35,446 nucleotides of DNA from Bacteroidota bacterium (GTDB taxonomy: Bacteria; Bacteroidota; Bacteroidia; Cytophagales; Cyclobacteriaceae): NCBI GenBank assembly GCA_023417785.1, contig JAEZEH010000168.1:1-35446 (forward strand), given 5' to 3'. Of the stretch, positions 33,100 through 35,446 are shown one piece after another. A program made the position numbers and the translations under genes. Below the pieces are notes generated by a model, which was given only the letters and a program-made list of their open reading frames with translations, had not been told where the DNA came from and did not search any database. Position 1 is the first letter of the stretch, and the number at the start of each line of letters is the position of its first letter.

Positions 33100-33107
33100 T
33101 ACCTTTG
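33100..33107 (+). promoter_or_regulatory. -7-like element touching the WG gene start
   Basis: TACCTTTG at 33100-33107 matches TAnnTTTG exactly and ends one base before the ATG (33109), or four bases before the GTG at 33112. If functional it would give a leaderless transcript. No TTTG lies at the -33 position. Confidence 0.3.
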
Positions 33108-33108
33108 C

Positions 33109-35238
33109 ATGGTGAAGAGACTATCCGGAATTTTGTTTGTTCTTACGCTGATTGCTTTTCAGGCAGTGGCCTCAATTCCGTATACCCTGTTCCGCGAAAA
33201 CGGAAAAGTCGGATTGAAGAACGACGCAGGACAGGTCGTTATTCCTGCCAGGTATGAAGGGATTGGCTGGAGTAATGGCAAATTCTCGGTTGTCGACAAT
33301 GTGACCGGTTGCAAATCCGGCAACGCCTGGGGGTTGATCAGTTTGAATAATCAACCGGTAACCCAACATGAGTTTGAAGAGCTTCTTCCCGGAGAATCTA
33401 ATATCCTGATCGCGCGTAAAAAGACACCCGGTACTGCGCGTGCGTTAATTGGCGCCATCACACCTTCCGGTAAAGAAATTATTCCATTCATTTACGATGG
33501 AATCACCATATCATCACTTCGCGCGATTGTCTTCACAAAAATTGGCAATCAATTCAGGTATGGCCTTATAAACTTTGAAAACAAGACGCTCATACCACAG
33601 CAGTATCAGGATATCAGACCAATAGGGACCCTGCGTTATGCAGTGCAGAATTTCGAAGGCAAGATCGCGATATTCACAGAGACCGGTAAGCAGATCAGTG
33701 CTTTTACAATTGATAGCATTTCACCTTTTTATAAAGACCACGCCATTTTGTATGAAGGCAAACACCAGGGGCTAATCAATCGCAACGGCGAGATCAAACT
33801 CGTGGCGCAACACCGCGAAATAAAGATTGATTCGGATGATCGAATCAGGTTCAGACAGCCTGATCAGTGGCTTTTCCTGATGGGTGATAATACCCGCGTC
33901 AAAGAATTACGGGCTGATTCCATTTCAATAATTGAAAAAGGTCTGTACAAAATCGCTACATCCGGGCAGGTTCAGCTGGCGGATAAGGATTTCAAATCTA
34001 TCGTCCAGGGCGTGTTTGATGATATAGGACCTTTTCAAAAAGGAAGGGCCTCCTATGTCCTGAAAGAACTCACAGGCATCATTCAAAAGGATGGTACTGT
34101 TATCATCCCTGCCCTTTACCAGAACGTTCAGGCTACTGGCAACTTTTTTCTGGCCAACACCGGTAACGCAAGCCAGTCTTCGTGGGTTCTCTTTGATTCA
34201 ACTGGTTTGCGACTGACACAAAAAGGTTACCGTCAAATAATTCCTTTGAAAGACAATCATTTCGCCGTTCAGAACAAAGTGTATTGGGGTATCATCAACC
34301 CTGGCGGGAAGGAAGTTATCGCCGCTATATACGATTCGCTGATCCAGTTCCGGGATAACCATATTGTGGTCAAGTTCAAAGGACTGAACGGTGTTATCGA
34401 TCTCAAAGAGCGCTGGATCGTAACCCCCCGGGCCAACAGATTGGAATTGCTGAGCAGTGAACACTACCTTGAAATATCTCCAACATCGACTAACATGAAA
34501 AAACTTCAGGGCGATGTAATATACTTTACCTCGAACAGGACCGAAGCTTACAACGGGTATCTGCTTGAATACCTGCCTTCCGGCAACATCTGGAAAATAG
34601 ATTTTAACGGCGTGATCGTAGAACGGACAGTAAATCCTGGTGAGGCCACCGAGATCATCTACAAGGAGTCTGAAGGTTATCGGGCGATAAAGCGGAATGG
34701 ACGATACGGGTTTATCGACCGCGAGGGAAGGCTGCGCATAGCCAATCGTTACGAAGCCGTTCAACCATTCCGGGAAGGTTTCGCTGCGGCGAAAATCCTT
34801 GGTAAATGGGGGTTTATCAACCTTCAGGATAATATCACTGTGCAGCCTGTGTACGATGAAGTTCAGTCATATCACAAGGGGCGTGCCCTGGTGCGGCAGA
34901 AAGGCGCGTACGGACTCGTCGATCAAAAAGGCAAGCTTGTCCTGCCTGTACGTTATGAATCCATTCAGGCACTCGCCACAGGCAATCTTCTTGTTCGTCT
35001 GGATAACCTTTTTGGCCTGGCTGATGCAAGTGGAAAGATTTTGATCACACCCCGTTACGACGAACTAACCGACACGGGTAGCGGCTACGTGATAGCTCGA
35101 AAGAACAATCAGTATGGTATCCTCTCTCTGGAGGGAATCAATACCGTTCCGATCATGTACGATCTGATAAAATATGATCCGCATGAAAATGTGTTCCTGG
35201 CAATGAAAAGAGCTCAGTGGGAGACCATCAGCCGGTAG
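33109..35238 (+). CDS. Exported WG-repeat protein
   Basis: This 709-residue protein has a signal peptide (MVKRLSGILFVLTLIAFQAVA). It is then built of about a dozen or more WG (KWG-type) repeats, each with a WG/YG-x-I/L-x-x-x-G core and an IxPxxYD/E tail. Clear units include WGIINPGGKEVIAAIYDSL, YGFIDREGRLRIANRYEAV, YGLVDQKGKLVLPVRYESI and FGLADASGKILITPRYDEL. The repeats are best conserved in the last third; a central part (about 440-530) is degenerate. WG repeats form beta-rich surface or periplasmic scaffolds of mostly unknown function. GTG at 33112 is an alternative start. A terminator follows. Confidence 0.9.
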   Translation: MVKRLSGILFVLTLIAFQAVASIPYTLFRENGKVGLKNDAGQVVIPARYEGIGWSNGKFSVVDNVTGCKSGNAWGLISLNNQPVTQHEFEELLPGESNILIARKKTPGTARALIGAITPSGKEIIPFIYDGITISSLRAIVFTKIGNQFRYGLINFENKTLIPQQYQDIRPIGTLRYAVQNFEGKIAIFTETGKQISAFTIDSISPFYKDHAILYEGKHQGLINRNGEIKLVAQHREIKIDSDDRIRFRQPDQWLFLMGDNTRVKELRADSISIIEKGLYKIATSGQVQLADKDFKSIVQGVFDDIGPFQKGRASYVLKELTGIIQKDGTVIIPALYQNVQATGNFFLANTGNASQSSWVLFDSTGLRLTQKGYRQIIPLKDNHFAVQNKVYWGIINPGGKEVIAAIYDSLIQFRDNHIVVKFKGLNGVIDLKERWIVTPRANRLELLSSEHYLEISPTSTNMKKLQGDVIYFTSNRTEAYNGYLLEYLPSGNIWKIDFNGVIVERTVNPGEATEIIYKESEGYRAIKRNGRYGFIDREGRLRIANRYEAVQPFREGFAAAKILGKWGFINLQDNITVQPVYDEVQSYHKGRALVRQKGAYGLVDQKGKLVLPVRYESIQALATGNLLVRLDNLFGLADASGKILITPRYDELTDTGSGYVIARKNNQYGILSLEGINTVPIMYDLIKYDPHENVFLAMKRAQWETISR

Positions 35239-35271
35239 AGGTCGCCAAATAGTATACGCTGCGTAAAAATA

Positions 35272-35298
35272 AAAGGCTGCCAGATTCTGGCAGCCTTT
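35272..35298. terminator. Bidirectional terminator between WG gene and floA
   Basis: A 12-bp perfect stem (35272-35283 with 35287-35298) closes an ATT loop. A T-rich run follows on the minus strand, with a weak one on the plus strand. It separates the converging WG gene and the flotillin gene. The core AAGGCTGCC/GGCAGCCTT is the same as in the terminator at 8845-8868. Confidence 0.8.
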
Positions 35299-35320
35299 CT
35301 TGAATGTGATGTTTGTCAAA

Positions 35321-35446
35321 TTATTCTTTCTTACCAGCTGCGCCGGACTGGCCTGCCTTGCCGGTTCCTGAGATCGACTGCCGCATATCGGTATCCGCCT
35401 GCACGTTCTGCATTTTGTAATAATCCATCACGCCAAGATTTCCTTT
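35321..35446 (-). CDS. floA: C-terminus of FloA-type flotillin (partial)
   Basis: Forty-one codons plus a TAA stop (35321-35323) are visible; the gene continues beyond the right edge. The peptide begins KGNLGVMDYYKMQNVQADTD and continues MRQSIS before a Gly/Ala/Lys tail. The GVMDYYK-x-QN-x-QADT-x-MR-x-SI pattern is, from memory, the conserved end of FloA (UPF0365/YqfA) proteins. FloA organises functional membrane microdomains. It is too short to confirm other domains. Confidence 0.7.
   Translation of the reverse strand, partial: KGNLGVMDYYKMQNVQADTDMRQSISGTGKAGQSGAAGKKE

Larger units (their letters stand above)
32759..33108. other. 350-base intergenic region without a supported gene
   Basis: This is the divergent space between maeB and the WG-repeat gene. 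It holds a small hairpin (GCAGG 32831-32835 with CCTGC 32843-32847) and a GC-rich segment described separately (32892-32990). A -7-like box lies directly before the WG gene. The longest minus-strand ATG frame in the GC-rich part is 33 codons and unconvincing. No tRNA or known RNA was recognised. Confidence 0.6.

Noticed and set aside
1..35446. Mobile element, defence island or CRISPR
   Set aside because: No transposase, integrase, terminal repeats, spacer arrays or nuclease/helicase clusters were found on either strand.

Overview
The window looks like chromosomal DNA from a member of the Bacteroidota, most likely of the Cytophagales/Cytophagia type. The reasons are: several upstream regions carry the -7 element TAnnTTTG used by the Bacteroidota primary sigma factor; clear Shine-Dalgarno sites are scarce; atpD and atpC stand alone and AtpC is very short; DnaJ has a reduced zinc finger; and small Bacteroidota-type lipoproteins and membrane proteins are present. 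The species cannot be named from the sequence. Almost every base is housekeeping or ordinary accessory gene content. I see no rRNA, tRNA, CRISPR array, prophage, transposase or integrase.

Layout. 1-4.0 kb (minus strand): aspartokinase, two tiny hydrophilic ORFs, and dnaK. 4.2-5.5 kb: a small K/S-rich lipoprotein (plus) converging on an aldo/keto reductase (minus). 5.6-8.8 kb (plus): an apparent operon prfC - RluA-type pseudouridine synthase - small membrane protein - lipoprotein, closed by a strong terminator. 8.9-10.7 kb (minus): atpD-atpC behind the best promoter in the window. 10.8-14.4 kb (minus): a NatA/NatB-like ABC exporter pair, then a membrane histidine kinase with a hairpin/U-tract between them. 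14.4-15.3 kb: an exported, probably beta-rich protein. 15.4-19.4 kb (minus): hpt - adk - obg - grpE - dnaJ. 19.5-21.0 kb (minus): a DUF1287 protein and an M42-like aminopeptidase. 21.1-22.2 kb (plus): upp and a small membrane protein. 22.2-24.1 kb (minus): L-serine dehydratase coupled to a VOC protein, then an exported CxxC protein. 24.2-25.8 kb (plus): a CHASE3/GAF-like sensor that ends in a coiled coil. 25.8-28.7 kb (minus): gcvP. 28.9-30.4 kb (plus): a secreted M28 peptidase. 30.5-32.8 kb (minus): malic enzyme fused to a phosphotransacetylase domain. 33.1-35.2 kb (plus): a WG-repeat protein. 35.3 kb to the edge (minus): the C-terminus of a FloA-type flotillin.

How the genes fit together. 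Several clusters are functionally coherent: protein folding (dnaK; grpE-dnaJ), translation and ribosome maturation (prfC with the pseudouridine synthase; obg), nucleotide salvage and energy charge (hpt, adk, upp, atpDC), and serine/glycine/C4 metabolism (sdaA, gcvP, maeB). I found no convincing previously undescribed system. The most useful second-look items are: two candidate -7 boxes lying on start codons, a hairpin with U-tract between the ABC operon and the kinase, the tiny ORF pair behind dnaK, an inverted repeat in the dnaK upstream region, the sensor with no visible output domain, and a GC-rich possible dispersed repeat at 32.9 kb.
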